From the NCBI RefSeq assembly GCF_025153525.1, contig NZ_JANZNR010000009.1:1-54420 (forward strand): a stretch of 54,420 nucleotides of DNA, in the 5' to 3' direction. Of the stretch, positions 26,313-35,408 are shown piece by piece. Made by a program: the position numbers and the translations under genes. Below the pieces are notes generated by a model. That model worked only from the letters and a program-made list of their open reading frames with translations, was not told the origin of the DNA and did not search any database. Origin of the DNA: Psychroserpens sp. SPM9 (GTDB lineage: Bacteria; Bacteroidota; Bacteroidia; Flavobacteriales; Flavobacteriaceae). Within the stretch, counting starts at the first letter, position 1, and every line of letters begins with the position of its first letter.

Positions 26313-27062
26313 ATGTCTGATCAATTAAAACGAATTAATAAATACCTTAGTGAAGTTGGGTACTGCTCGCGTCGAGAAGCCGATAAACTCATTGATGCTG
26401 GACGTGTAACCATTAATGGTGAAATTCCAGAAATGGGAACAAAAATTGCACCTTCAGATGACGTGCATGTCGATGGAAAACTCATTACGAATACTAAAAA
26501 AGAGTTTGTCTATCTCGCCTTCAACAAACCCGTTGGAATTGTATGTACTACAGATACACGTGTAGAAAAAGATAATATCATTGATTTTATAAATTATCCT
26601 AAACGTATATTTCCTATAGGAAGACTCGACAAGCCAAGTGAAGGTTTAATTCTGCTCACTGATGATGGCGATATCGTTAATAAAATCCTGAGAGCCAGCA
26701 ACAATCACGAAAAAGAATATATCGTTACAGTTGATAAGCCTATTTCGCAAACCTTCATCAATAGAATGGCTGGCGGAATTTATTTAGAAGATTTAGGAAA
26801 AACCACAAAGAAGTGTAAAGTCAAAAAAATTAATTCGAATACCTTCAGTATTATTTTAACACAAGGTTTAAACCGTCAAATTAGACGTATGTGTGAATAT
26901 TTAACTTATGAAGTGCAAACCTTAAAACGGATTCGGATTATGAATATTTCATTAGACATGCCTATTGGAACCTATCGTGAACTCTCTGCTCAAGAGTTTA
27001 AAGACTTAAACAAACTACTTGAAGATTCAACAAAAACGTTCGAATCGAAAAGACAAAGGTAA
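26313..27062 (+). CDS. rluF: 23S rRNA pseudouridine(2604) synthase, RluF type
   Basis: The 249-residue enzyme has an N-terminal S4 RNA-binding domain (RINKYLSEVGYCSRREADKL, about residues 6-60). The RsuA/RluB/E/F catalytic domain follows, with FPIGRLDKPSEGLILLTDDG holding the catalytic Asp, and QGLNRQIRRMCEYL. The RLDKxSxGLI form and the length fit RluF better than RluB or RluE. It modifies large-subunit rRNA. It is followed 12 bases later by the LytTR regulator gene. Confidence 0.92.
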   Translation: MSDQLKRINKYLSEVGYCSRREADKLIDAGRVTINGEIPEMGTKIAPSDDVHVDGKLITNTKKEFVYLAFNKPVGIVCTTDTRVEKDNIIDFINYPKRIFPIGRLDKPSEGLILLTDDGDIVNKILRASNNHEKEYIVTVDKPISQTFINRMAGGIYLEDLGKTTKKCKVKKINSNTFSIILTQGLNRQIRRMCEYLTYEVQTLKRIRIMNISLDMPIGTYRELSAQEFKDLNKLLEDSTKTFESKRQR

Positions 27063-27074
27063 GCCAACGTTCAT

Positions 27075-27947
27075 ATGCTACATCTATTTAAACAGTTATC
27101 AAATACCAAACGCAGCATTTTAATTATTGCGCTCATTGTCATATTAGCAATTACCTTCGAGACTTTTCAACAATTATATTACATCAAACGATTCCAAATT
27201 GCTAATGATGTTGCTTTCCTCACGATTTTAAAAGCGCAATCCTATCGTTGGGTTATCTGGCTTTTACTATCATTAGTTTTGATAGCTTATTCAAGAACCA
27301 ATACAACCAAAGAAAAAACTACATTGGGGATTTTAAAACTTGGCGGACTCATTTTAGGCTTGGTGATACTTAATATTTTAATCATATCATTAAGTCAATT
27401 ATTCTTTTCGGGTGATCACTTTACTTTTTCAGCTTTATTTTCAGAATACCTGCCGTTTTTTATGTATCAAAAAGCACCTATTTATACACTTGGCTATATT
27501 GCTATTAGTATGATATTGTACTTATATTTTGAAAACGAAAAACTACAAATTGAAGTCCAAGAGCTTTCAGAATTAAAAACCACTAACGCACGTTTGTTTA
27601 AAAAACTCAATTCGACTATTGATGAAAAAGCAAGTGTTCTCAATATTAAAATCGGTAATAAACGTAAAATTATTCCTGTCGAAAACATTAGCTGGATTGA
27701 AGCAGACGATTACTGCGTAAAAGTTCATACCACATCAAATGGCGCTTACACCATGCGCAGTTCATTAAAAGCATTAGAAGAAAAATTAAGCACTAACTTT
27801 TTAAGAGTGCACCGAAAAGCCATTGTGAATATGTCATTTGCAAAAGAACTACACATGTCAGGCTCTCCTAATCTCGTTCTTGAAAATGATATGGAAATTC
27901 CGGTTTCTAAAAGCAACTTAAAAACCGTAAAAGATTTTCTTAATTAG
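27075..27947 (+). CDS. Membrane-bound LytTR-type regulator
   Basis: The 290-residue protein has four predicted membrane helices in its first 165 residues (SILIIALIVILAITF and others). A short coiled coil follows at about 168-190 (LQIEVQELSELKTTNARLFK). The C-terminus is a LytTR DNA-binding domain, with VENISWIEADDYCVKVHT, NFLRVHRKAIVNM and EIPVSKSNLKTVKDFL. It has no receiver domain, so it should bind DNA directly from the membrane without a histidine kinase partner. It is probably cotranscribed with rluF. A hairpin at 28124 may end the unit. Confidence 0.9.
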   Translation: MLHLFKQLSNTKRSILIIALIVILAITFETFQQLYYIKRFQIANDVAFLTILKAQSYRWVIWLLLSLVLIAYSRTNTTKEKTTLGILKLGGLILGLVILNILIISLSQLFFSGDHFTFSALFSEYLPFFMYQKAPIYTLGYIAISMILYLYFENEKLQIEVQELSELKTTNARLFKKLNSTIDEKASVLNIKIGNKRKIIPVENISWIEADDYCVKVHTTSNGAYTMRSSLKALEEKLSTNFLRVHRKAIVNMSFAKELHMSGSPNLVLENDMEIPVSKSNLKTVKDFLN

Positions 27948-28123
27948 CATATTCTTAACCTAACTTACTGCAAATTCTATAGTGTTCTCTGCAATATAGG
28001 TCTAAGTCATCATCTTTTTCACTTCTTTTGAATAGGTTGATTTTATTCTTAGTTGAATGATTTAATAATTATTTCCCATCTGAACTAAACACAAATAACT
28101 AACTTAACATTGTGATTATTAAT

Positions 28124-28156
28124 AAAACCTGAAGTGCAGGTTCAGGTGGGTTTTAA
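28124..28156 (+). terminator. Possible terminator after the LytTR gene
   Basis: AAAACCTGAA pairs with TTCAGG-TG-GGTTTT, allowing a two-base bulge. It lies 177 bases after the LytTR stop and 16 bases before the next gene. Confidence 0.45.
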
Positions 28157-28171
28157 ACAAATAGAATTTAC

Positions 28172-29125
28172 ATGACATATTCAAAACACATTCTTATCGT
28201 ATTACTTGGCATTTTTTTCACTGGAGTTACGCATGCTCAATATGATTATGAGGCTTCAGAAAAACATCCTTTTGGTTTGCCAAACCCTGAAGCACCAGAG
28301 CAAATTAAAGATTTTGAACCTTTAATAGGAACTTGCAATTGCAGTTCAACTACCAGAAAACAAGATGGTTCATGGAATGCCCCTGAAGACATGACTTGGA
28401 CCTGGAAATACATCCTGAATGGTACTGCGGTTCAAGATGAAACCTTAAAATCTGATGGTGCTCATTCGGGTAGCATCCGACAGTTTATAAAAGACAGTAG
28501 CCGTTGGTATGTGCATTGGTATGCTTCAAAAACACCGTCTACCACATTTCCGGTATGGGAAGGCAATAAAAAAGACGGCAAAATTGTGCTTTACAGAGAA
28601 CAAAAAGCACCTAATGGCACCGAAGGTTTTTTTAGACTAAGCTTTTATGACATAGATAAAACGGGATATAAATGGATTGGCGAATGGGTTGACAAAACGG
28701 AATCGGTCGTATATCCAACATGGAAAATAGACTGCAAAAAACGCATGGATATTAGTCATATTGAAGGCAAATGGAAAATAGAGAACAAAGACTCGTATGA
28801 GGTTTGGGAAAAAAAATCTGAGAATAGCTACACAGGTTATGGCTATAAATTAAAAGATGGCAAAGAAATTATTAGCGAGCATTTGTCCATCACAATTAAT
28901 TCTGATTCGATATTATATACAGCTACCGTTTTAAATCAGAACGACCAAAAACCTATCGAATTCACACTAAATCCAGCTATTAACGACGCCTATTCTTTTG
29001 AAAATTTGAATCATGATTTTCCTAAAAAAATCATTTACAAAATCGAAAACAAAAACACCATCTCCATTCGAGTTTTAGGTGATAATGGTAAGGGGTTTGG
29101 TTATAAATTGCTGAAAATTGACTAA
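28172..29125 (+). CDS. Secreted protein with DUF1579-like and DUF6265-like halves
   Basis: The 317-residue protein has a signal peptide (ILIVLLGIFFTGVTHAQ). The first half (about 45-185) reads like a DUF1579/SnoaL-style lipocalin fold: FEPLIGTCNCSS, WTWKYILNGTAVQDE. The second half (about 192-317) resembles DUF6265: GKWKIENKDSYEVWEKKS, YSFENLNHDFPKKIIY. Both are beta-rich domains with no known activity. It is followed after one base by an SRPBCC-fold gene and may share a transcript with it. Confidence 0.8.
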   Translation: MTYSKHILIVLLGIFFTGVTHAQYDYEASEKHPFGLPNPEAPEQIKDFEPLIGTCNCSSTTRKQDGSWNAPEDMTWTWKYILNGTAVQDETLKSDGAHSGSIRQFIKDSSRWYVHWYASKTPSTTFPVWEGNKKDGKIVLYREQKAPNGTEGFFRLSFYDIDKTGYKWIGEWVDKTESVVYPTWKIDCKKRMDISHIEGKWKIENKDSYEVWEKKSENSYTGYGYKLKDGKEIISEHLSITINSDSILYTATVLNQNDQKPIEFTLNPAINDAYSFENLNHDFPKKIIYKIENKNTISIRVLGDNGKGFGYKLLKID

Positions 29126-29126
29126 C

Positions 29127-29585
29127 ATGTATAAAAATGGTGTCGCGCAAACTATAGAAAACCTATTTAGCAGAGAAACCATTATTGTTATTGATATTAA
29201 CGCCAATATACAAGACGTCTGGAGCTTACTCACTAATGTAGTAAAACAAAACATATGGAATAGCACGCTTATAGCTATTGAAGGAGAAATGATGCTTGGA
29301 GGAAAACTAAAAATAAGATCTAAACTTGCTCCAAACAAAGTGTTTAAAATTAAGGTGAGTTGCTTTGAACCTCATTCGAAAATGATATGGCGTGGTTCTA
29401 ATGGAAATCGGATTTTTACTTTAAAAAAAATCGAACATAACTGGACTAAAGTAGCCATTTCTGAAAAAATTTCTGGGCTATTTTATCCGTTATATAAAAA
29501 ACATATCCCTGATTTTGACGACCAATTCAATCAGTTTGCTTCCGATTTAAAAGCAGAAGCTGAAGCGCAAATTATATCAGATTGA
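29127..29585 (+). CDS. SRPBCC (START-like) domain protein
   Basis: I use the ATG at 29127 (MYKNGVAQTIENL, 152 residues); the frame opens at a TTG nine bases earlier that overlaps the preceding gene. The sequence has the SRPBCC pattern: IDINANIQDVWSLLTNVVKQ at the start, GGKLKIRSKLAPN in the middle, ISGLFYPLY and a long C-terminal helix (FNQFASDLKAEAEA). Such domains bind hydrophobic ligands; the ligand is unknown. It starts right after the DUF6265-like gene. Confidence 0.85.
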   Translation: MYKNGVAQTIENLFSRETIIVIDINANIQDVWSLLTNVVKQNIWNSTLIAIEGEMMLGGKLKIRSKLAPNKVFKIKVSCFEPHSKMIWRGSNGNRIFTLKKIEHNWTKVAISEKISGLFYPLYKKHIPDFDDQFNQFASDLKAEAEAQIISD

Positions 29586-29635
29586 AAGCCGTATAAAATC
29601 AGAGTTATAAACATCCTGTTTAAAGACATACGTAT

Positions 29636-31549
29636 ATGAAATCACAAATCTGCATCCTAAGTATTATCATTGGCCTTAGTCTCGCTCTAGGTTGTACTGA
29701 AGAAACACCAAAAAAAACCATATCTTATCTCGAAGTAAATAGCCAGCGATTAAACGAGCTCAATAAAGCTGTTGAAGCAGACACATACGGAACGATTCAT
29801 AGCATACTCATTCTTAAAGACCATACCATGGTCTTTGAAAAATATTATAACGGTTGGACACAAGATTCGCTACACATGTTACAATCTGCAACAAAAAGTG
29901 TTGTCGCAACCCTAATGGGAATTGCGATTAAAGAAGGATTCGTTAAAGATGTAAATCAAAATGTATTACCGTTTTTTGGCGACCGTCCTATTGAACATAT
30001 TGACGCATGGAAAAAAGAATTAACCATTGAAGACTTATTAACCCAGCGACATGGTTTTGATTGGATGGAAGCGCCTTGGAATTCTCCTGATAATTCATGG
30101 CGAAAAGTTTTGGCTTCTGAAGGCGATTGGTATAAAATGATTCTCGACACCCCAATGAAGCACCAGCCAGGAACCGTATTTAATTACAGTAATGCAGCAC
30201 CTGTTTTAACATCGGGAATTATTCAAGAAGCTTCTAAAATGCCTATTGATAGTTTTGCAAACACCTATCTGTTTAAACCTCTTGGTATTACTAACTATCG
30301 TTTTTGGGAAGGCAATGGTGGTCCACAGCATAATGGCGCTGCGCTCCTCTTTTTAAGATCCAGAGATATGCTTAAAATCGGACAATTACACCTCAACAAT
30401 GGTGTTTGGAATGGTCAACAGCTCTTACCAGAAAACTGGGCAAAAAATGCAGCAGGAACAGCCATCACCAAGAATATTAAAGACAATCGGTTTTATCGCT
30501 TCGGATATGATTATTTTTGGTGGAATACACCAAAAGCTACAGAAAACAACCCCAAAGTAGCGTCTCATATTTATGCTGCCAGAGGTGCAGGTGGTCAATA
30601 TATTATTGTTGATCCAAAAGAAAATATGGTTGTTGTGATAACAGCTTGGGATTTACAAAAGGCCAATTATATTTTCGAAATTTTCACGAAATACATTCAA
30701 ACCAAAACAAACTTAGAGCCAACGATTCAGCCTGAATTATTTGCTGAAGGAATCTTAACAAACAAGGTAGAAACCTCTCTAACTCTAATGCCAGACCGCA
30801 AAGAACTTTATTTTGCTAAAAAAGACTCCTTCTATGCTGGAGGACAAAAAAGTGCCATTTACAAATCGAAGCTAGTCAATAAGCAATGGTCACAACCTGA
30901 AGTGGCTAGCTTTTCTGGAGAGTTTTCAGATAGTTCACCTTTTGCAACTCCAGATGGAAACAGAATATATTTCTCATCTAACCGACCCATTTCTGGTACT
31001 AAACCCAAAAAAGACAGAGATATTTGGTTTGTTGAAAAACAAGGAGATTCATGGAGTGAACCGCAACATCTGTCTGTGTATAATTCAGAAAAATCAGAAT
31101 ACAGTCCTACACTCGATAAACAAGGACATCTATATTTTGGTTCCTATCGAGACGGTGGTTTAGGGTCTGGTGACCTTTGGGTATCTCATCTAAACAACGG
31201 AAGTTATCAAACACCTATAAATTTAGGTAATGCCATAAACACCAAAGGTGGCGAATGGGGAAGTTGTATTGCTCCTGATGGTGATTATATCATTTTTGAA
31301 GCCAGTGGTCGTGAGGAGAATATTACACATGATGGCGATTTATATATTAGCTATTATAAAAATAACCAATGGACAAAAGCCAAACATTTAGGCGAACTAA
31401 ACTCTGGCGGTAGTGATTTGTCACCTAAAATACATCAGGACAAGTTGTATTTTGCCAGTAACAGACACAAGGATTTTAGAGTTGAAATGAACAATAACAA
31501 TGTAGAATTGTATACTATCGATTTAGCCTCGATTTTACAAAAAGAGTAG
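29636..31549 (+). CDS. Serine hydrolase fused to a PD40 beta-propeller, lipoprotein
   Basis: The 637-residue protein has a lipoprotein signal (GLSLALGCTEE). Residues of about 50-350 form a class C beta-lactamase/penicillin-binding-protein-like hydrolase: the SxxK motif is SATK and the YxN motif is YSN in NYSNAAPVL. GGQYIIVDPKENMVVV forms the last conserved block. Residues of about 360-637 hold PD40/TolB-like repeats (LMPDRKELYFAKKD, ATPDGNRIYFSSNRP, IAPDGDYIIFEASG, KLYFASNRHKD). The fusion of an esterase-like domain with a propeller is less common than either alone. The substrate is unknown. Confidence 0.88.
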   Translation: MKSQICILSIIIGLSLALGCTEETPKKTISYLEVNSQRLNELNKAVEADTYGTIHSILILKDHTMVFEKYYNGWTQDSLHMLQSATKSVVATLMGIAIKEGFVKDVNQNVLPFFGDRPIEHIDAWKKELTIEDLLTQRHGFDWMEAPWNSPDNSWRKVLASEGDWYKMILDTPMKHQPGTVFNYSNAAPVLTSGIIQEASKMPIDSFANTYLFKPLGITNYRFWEGNGGPQHNGAALLFLRSRDMLKIGQLHLNNGVWNGQQLLPENWAKNAAGTAITKNIKDNRFYRFGYDYFWWNTPKATENNPKVASHIYAARGAGGQYIIVDPKENMVVVITAWDLQKANYIFEIFTKYIQTKTNLEPTIQPELFAEGILTNKVETSLTLMPDRKELYFAKKDSFYAGGQKSAIYKSKLVNKQWSQPEVASFSGEFSDSSPFATPDGNRIYFSSNRPISGTKPKKDRDIWFVEKQGDSWSEPQHLSVYNSEKSEYSPTLDKQGHLYFGSYRDGGLGSGDLWVSHLNNGSYQTPINLGNAINTKGGEWGSCIAPDGDYIIFEASGREENITHDGDLYISYYKNNQWTKAKHLGELNSGGSDLSPKIHQDKLYFASNRHKDFRVEMNNNNVELYTIDLASILQKE

Positions 31550-31699
31550 TATAATTTATTTAGTAACACCTTTATTTTCTACTGATGATAAATTGTTAAA
31601 GTGCATTAAAATCTGAAATAAAATCTGCAAAATATCCTTAAAAATTATGATCTTTATGTTGAAATTCAAAACCGAACTTTAACTATAAATCGAATACTT

Positions 31700-32122
31700 A
31701 TGCCTGCAGTTTCTCCATTCCACATAGCTATTCCTGTTCACAATCTTAATGAATGCCGCACCTTTTATAAAGAGATTCTCAATTGTGAAGAAGGTCGTAG
31801 TAGTGAGCATTGGGTTGATTTTAATTTCTTCGGGCATCAACTCGTCATCCACTACAAAGCAAAATCAAAGTCAGACGTACATACAAATGCTGTAGACGGT
31901 AAATCGGTTCCTGTTCCGCATTATGGTGTCGTTTTACCTTGGGATACATTTCATGAGTTTTCAAAATCGCTAGCTGAAAAAGGTATAAAATTCATCATTA
32001 AACCTTACATACGTTTTGAAGGTCAAATTGGGGAACAAGCCACGATGTTTTTCTTGGATCCTTCAGGAAATGCTCTAGAATTTAAAGCCTTTAAAGATAT
32101 AAATCAGTTATTTGCTAAGTAA
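31700..32122 (+). CDS. VOC family (glyoxalase-like) protein
   Basis: The 140-residue protein has the vicinal oxygen chelate fold: [20 protein letters not shown] at the N-terminus with a His ligand, [29 protein letters not shown], and [15 protein letters not shown] with the Glu ligand. It could be a dioxygenase, isomerase or resistance protein; the sequence does not decide. Its 3' end overlaps the convergent TIGR02206 gene by 19 bases. Confidence 0.88.
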   Translation: MPAVSPFHIAIPVHNLNECRTFYKEILNCEEGRSSEHWVDFNFFGHQLVIHYKAKSKSDVHTNAVDGKSVPVPHYGVVLPWDTFHEFSKSLAEKGIKFIIKPYIRFEGQIGEQATMFFLDPSGNALEFKAFKDINQLFAK

Positions 32123-32817
32123 GACTTTTGTAAATAGAATGGTAAATAAATCAGTAGAAAAACAGGAATAATTAGTAACTGACAAACTATAATATAATAA
32201 GGCCAATCTCCAAAATAATCAAGTACCGAAGCCGATTTTGGCTTTTCATTTAAGTAGAAGTAATTGGCATCTAAAATAAAATTCAACGCGACCATTAAAC
32301 CAACATAAAGTTGTAGTGCAAAAAAGGACTTAAAGACACTTTTAAGTTTAGGTTTCAGCTTTAAAACAAAAATACTGTAGAAGATGATGAGGAGCAATCC
32401 TAAGTGAACAATCCAATATCTAAAATAGTCAAAAGCCGGAAACCCTTCTGCAATATCAGGGGTAATCACACCTTGTAAGGTTCCCGCGATGATCCAAAAT
32501 ATTAAAATTTCAAACATCCAGTATTTCTGATAATAGGTATATATCGGAATTAAAATACCGAGTAGACTACATAAATACAAAGGTAAATCGGTTCTATAAT
32601 TATAGGTACTAAAAATGCTGTTATAAAGATGAAACCCAATAACTGTAAGCGAAACAAATACAGCGACATAATGGATAAGACGCTGCTGCTTTTTAGAAGC
32701 TAAAGTTTTGGCGTACCGCATTAAAAAAGCAGCAAAGATGAAGGCTAAAACTATTGGAAGTAGATGCTCCCAACTACCTATAAGAACACGACCCGAAGCA
32801 GTACAACAATTAATCAT
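32104..32817 (-). CDS. TIGR02206 family membrane protein
   Basis: The 237-residue protein has about seven membrane segments. [14 protein letters not shown], the [16 protein letters not shown] stretch and [13 protein letters not shown] are hallmarks of the TIGR02206 (YwaF-like) family, whose function is unknown. Its end overlaps the convergent VOC gene by 19 bases. folD ends 25 bases upstream on the same strand, so it may be read from the ffh-folD direction. Confidence 0.85.
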   Translation of the reverse strand: MINCCTASGRVLIGSWEHLLPIVLAFIFAAFLMRYAKTLASKKQQRLIHYVAVFVSLTVIGFHLYNSIFSTYNYRTDLPLYLCSLLGILIPIYTYYQKYWMFEILIFWIIAGTLQGVITPDIAEGFPAFDYFRYWIVHLGLLLIIFYSIFVLKLKPKLKSVFKSFFALQLYVGLMVALNFILDANYFYLNEKPKSASVLDYFGDWPYYIIVCQLLIIPVFLLIYLPFYLQKSYLANN

Positions 32818-32842
32818 ACTGCAATATAGCTAAATGCATTTA

Positions 32843-33718
32843 CTACATGCGTTGCTCTCGTGCCAACAACGTATTTTTAAGAAGCATTGCAATGGTCATT
32901 GGACCAACACCACCAGGAACAGGCGTGATATAACTTGCTTTTTTACTCACGTTTTCAAAATCAACATCACCTGTGATAATATAACCTTTAGGAGATGTTT
33001 CATCTGGAACTCTGGTAATACCTACATCTATAATAACCGCATCATCTTTTACCATTTCGGCTTTCAAAAAGTTAGGAACACCTAATGCCGAAATAATAAT
33101 ATCGGCCTGCGAAGTAATTTGGGTAATATTTTTGGTGTGACTATGTGTGAGCGTTACTGTAGAATTTCCTGGAAACCCTTTACGTCCCATCAGGATACTC
33201 ATTGGACGCCCAACAATATGACTTCTGCCAATCACAACGGTATGCTTTCCTTTTGTTTCTACGCCATAACGATCTAATAATTCTAAAATCCCAAAAGGCG
33301 TTGCCGGAATAAACGTACTCATATCTAATGCCATTTTTCCGAAGTTTTCAGGGTGAAATCCATCAACATCCTTACTTGGATCGACTGCCATAAGCACTTT
33401 TTGAGTATTAATTTGCGGTGGTAATGGCAACTGAATAATGAAACCATCGATATCATCATCCTGATTTAATTCTTCAATCTTATCTAACAATTCTATTTCG
33501 CTGGTGGTATTAGACAAACGAACCATTGTAGACTCAAATCCAACACGCTCACAGGCACGAACTTTACTTCCAACATAGGTTAGACTCGCGCCATCATTTC
33601 CAACAATAACGGCCGCCAAATGAGGAACTTTCTCATTTTTAGCTTTCATTTTATCAACCTGTTGTTTGATCTCGTTTTTAATGTCGTTACTTACTTTTTT
33701 ACCGTCTAAAATTGTCAT
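32843..33718 (-). CDS. folD: Methylenetetrahydrofolate dehydrogenase/cyclohydrolase
   Basis: FolD interconverts 5,10-methylene- and 10-formyl-tetrahydrofolate with NADP. I choose the ATG at 33718 (MTILDGKKVSNDIK, 291 residues); the frame has an upstream ATG at 33757 whose 13 extra residues do not belong to the family. The active-site Lys is in GASLTYVGSKVRA, and DGFIIQLPLPPQ, VIGRSHIVGRPMS and ITPVPGGVGPMT are intact. It lies downstream of ffh, probably in the same operon. Identification is firm. Confidence 0.96.
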   Translation of the reverse strand: MTILDGKKVSNDIKNEIKQQVDKMKAKNEKVPHLAAVIVGNDGASLTYVGSKVRACERVGFESTMVRLSNTTSEIELLDKIEELNQDDDIDGFIIQLPLPPQINTQKVLMAVDPSKDVDGFHPENFGKMALDMSTFIPATPFGILELLDRYGVETKGKHTVVIGRSHIVGRPMSILMGRKGFPGNSTVTLTHSHTKNITQITSQADIIISALGVPNFLKAEMVKDDAVIIDVGITRVPDETSPKGYIITGDVDFENVSKKASYITPVPGGVGPMTIAMLLKNTLLAREQRM

Positions 33719-33773
33719 TGTTGATTGTGTTGTGTTGTGTTTATTTTGAGTAGTCACAAAAAAAGCATGAGAA

Positions 33774-35102
33774 TTATCTCATGCCTTTCATAGCTTGCAT
33801 CATTGCTTTTCCTTTTCCACCTTGCATCATCTTCATCATTTTGCTCATTTGGTTGAATTGCTTTAAAAGCTGATTGACTTCTTGTACCGAAGTACCTGAA
33901 CCTTTACCTATTCGCTTTTTTCTGCTTGCATTAATCACAGAAGGGTTAGAGCGCTCTTCTGGTGTCATAGAGTGAATAATGGCTTCAATGCCCTTGAAAG
34001 CATCATCATCTATATCGACATCTTTCATCATTTTTCCTGCTCCTGGAATCATTCCGATAAGATCTTTCATATTACCCATTTTCTTGATTTGCTGAATCTG
34101 CTTCAAAAAATCATCGAACCCAAATTGGTTCTTGGCAATTTTCTTCTGAATCTTACGTGCTTCTTCCTCATCATATTGCTCCTGAGCTCTTTCAACTAAA
34201 GACACAACATCTCCCATACCTAAGATACGATCTGCCATACGTGACGGATAAAAGACATCAATCGCTTCCATCTTTTCACCTGTACCAATAAATTTGATTG
34301 GCTTATTTACAACAGATTTAATAGAAATCGCAGCACCACCTCGCGTATCACCATCCAATTTGGTAAGGATTACACCATCAAAATTTAAAATATCGTTAAA
34401 GGCTTTTGCTGTATTTACAGCATCCTGACCTGTCATAGAATCTACCACAAATAAGGTCTCCTGTGGCTGAATGGCTTTATGGATATTTGAAATTTCGGTC
34501 ATCATTGCTTCATCAACAGCTAAACGACCTGCGGTATCAATAATCACTACATTATGTCCGTTTGCTTTGGCATGTGATATACCAGCTTGAGCAATTGCTA
34601 CAGGATCACTATTGCCTTTATCACTAAAGACTTCAACATTTATTTGATCACCTACAACATGTAATTGATCAATTGCCGCCGGACGATACACATCACAAGC
34701 GACTAATAAAGGCTTTTTGGTTTTCTTGTTTTTTAAGTAATTCGCCAGTTTACCAGAGAAGGTGGTTTTACCAGACCCTTGTAAACCCGACATTAATATC
34801 ACACTTGGATGTCCCGAAAGGTTAATACCTTCGGCGTCGCCTCCCATAAGCTCAGTAAGTTCGTCTTTAACAAGTTTCACCATCAATTGACCTGGCTGTA
34901 AACTAGTTAATACGTTTTGACCTAAAGCTTTCTCCTTGACTTTATTGGTAAATTCTTTAGCAATTTTAAAGTTAACATCGGCATCTAATAAGGCTCTACG
35001 AACTTCTTTTAAAGTTTCAGCAACATTGACTTCGGTAATACTACCATGACCTTTTAAGACGTGTAATGCTTTATCTAACTTTTCACTTAAATTATTAAAC
35101 AT
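33774..35102 (-). CDS. ffh: Signal recognition particle protein Ffh
   Basis: Ffh is the GTPase of the signal recognition particle and delivers nascent membrane proteins to FtsY and SecYEG. The 442-residue protein has the N domain (1-90), then the G domain with P-loop GLQGSGKTT (106-114), DTAGRLAVDEAM and TKLDGDTRGGA. The M domain at the C-terminus is methionine-rich (FNQMSKMMKMMQGG). It has its own -7 box and is divergent from the sigma factor gene across a 306-base region that contains a terminator-like hairpin. No SRP RNA gene is apparent nearby. Confidence 0.97.
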   Translation of the reverse strand: MFNNLSEKLDKALHVLKGHGSITEVNVAETLKEVRRALLDADVNFKIAKEFTNKVKEKALGQNVLTSLQPGQLMVKLVKDELTELMGGDAEGINLSGHPSVILMSGLQGSGKTTFSGKLANYLKNKKTKKPLLVACDVYRPAAIDQLHVVGDQINVEVFSDKGNSDPVAIAQAGISHAKANGHNVVIIDTAGRLAVDEAMMTEISNIHKAIQPQETLFVVDSMTGQDAVNTAKAFNDILNFDGVILTKLDGDTRGGAAISIKSVVNKPIKFIGTGEKMEAIDVFYPSRMADRILGMGDVVSLVERAQEQYDEEEARKIQKKIAKNQFGFDDFLKQIQQIKKMGNMKDLIGMIPGAGKMMKDVDIDDDAFKGIEAIIHSMTPEERSNPSVINASRKKRIGKGSGTSVQEVNQLLKQFNQMSKMMKMMQGGKGKAMMQAMKGMR

Positions 35103-35124
35103 ATTCTTTTAGAATTTAAAGATG

Positions 35125-35132
35125 CAAATTTA
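35125..35132 (-). promoter_or_regulatory. -7 box of ffh
   Basis: The minus strand reads TAAATTTG, an exact match, 22 bases before the ffh start. No TTG is seen at the expected distance. Confidence 0.5.
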
Positions 35133-35181
35133 ACGATTTGTGATGTATTTATGAAGCGAAGTTTGAAATTAAGCCATAAAA

Positions 35182-35213
35182 AAAAAGGATTGCTATGACC
35201 AACAATCCTTTTT
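35182..35213 (-). terminator. Terminator-like hairpin upstream of ffh
   Basis: AAAAAGGATTG and CAATCCTTTTT form a perfect 11-bp stem with a 10-base loop. The minus strand continues with nine U residues in total and the plus strand with five. Confidence 0.75.
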
Positions 35214-35279
35214 AACCAACTAAAAACTAAAACTAACGGTTAAGCAGACTTAACTATTACTTATATTTTTTTATAGAAC

Positions 35280-35342
35280 AAGTAAAAACAAGAAACTCCT
35301 ACCTGGCTCCTCTTCTAAACTAACAATTCTTGTTTTAGACTT
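35280..35342 (-). ncRNA. Stem-loop of a possible small RNA or leader
   Basis: AAAACAAGAA (35285-35294) pairs with TTCTTGTTTT (35327-35336), and the stem continues outward as AAGT (35280-35283) with ACTT (35339-35342). The loop is pyrimidine-rich on the plus strand (CTCCTACCTGGCTCCTC). Strand is tentative and follows the orientation of the stronger terminator at 35182. I found no promoter for it. Confidence 0.3.
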
Positions 35343-35408
35343 AGAACTCTAGAATTTGAATTTTTATTCGTTTACATTTTCATAACTTAGCCTCAACCAA
35401 AAATCAAA

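Larger units (their letters stand above)
35103..35408. other. 306-base divergent intergenic region with structured elements
   Basis: It lies between the starts of ffh (minus) and the sigma factor (plus). It holds the ffh -7 box (35125-35132), a terminator-like hairpin (35182-35213) and a long imperfect stem-loop (35280-35342). No ORF of note is present. A terminator between two divergent genes is unexpected and suggests a small RNA or leader. Confidence 0.7.

Noticed and set aside
35280-35342. SRP RNA (4.5S-like) beside ffh
   Set aside because: The stem-loop lacks the GGAA-type tetraloop and the conserved internal loop of SRP RNA, so I do not call it that.
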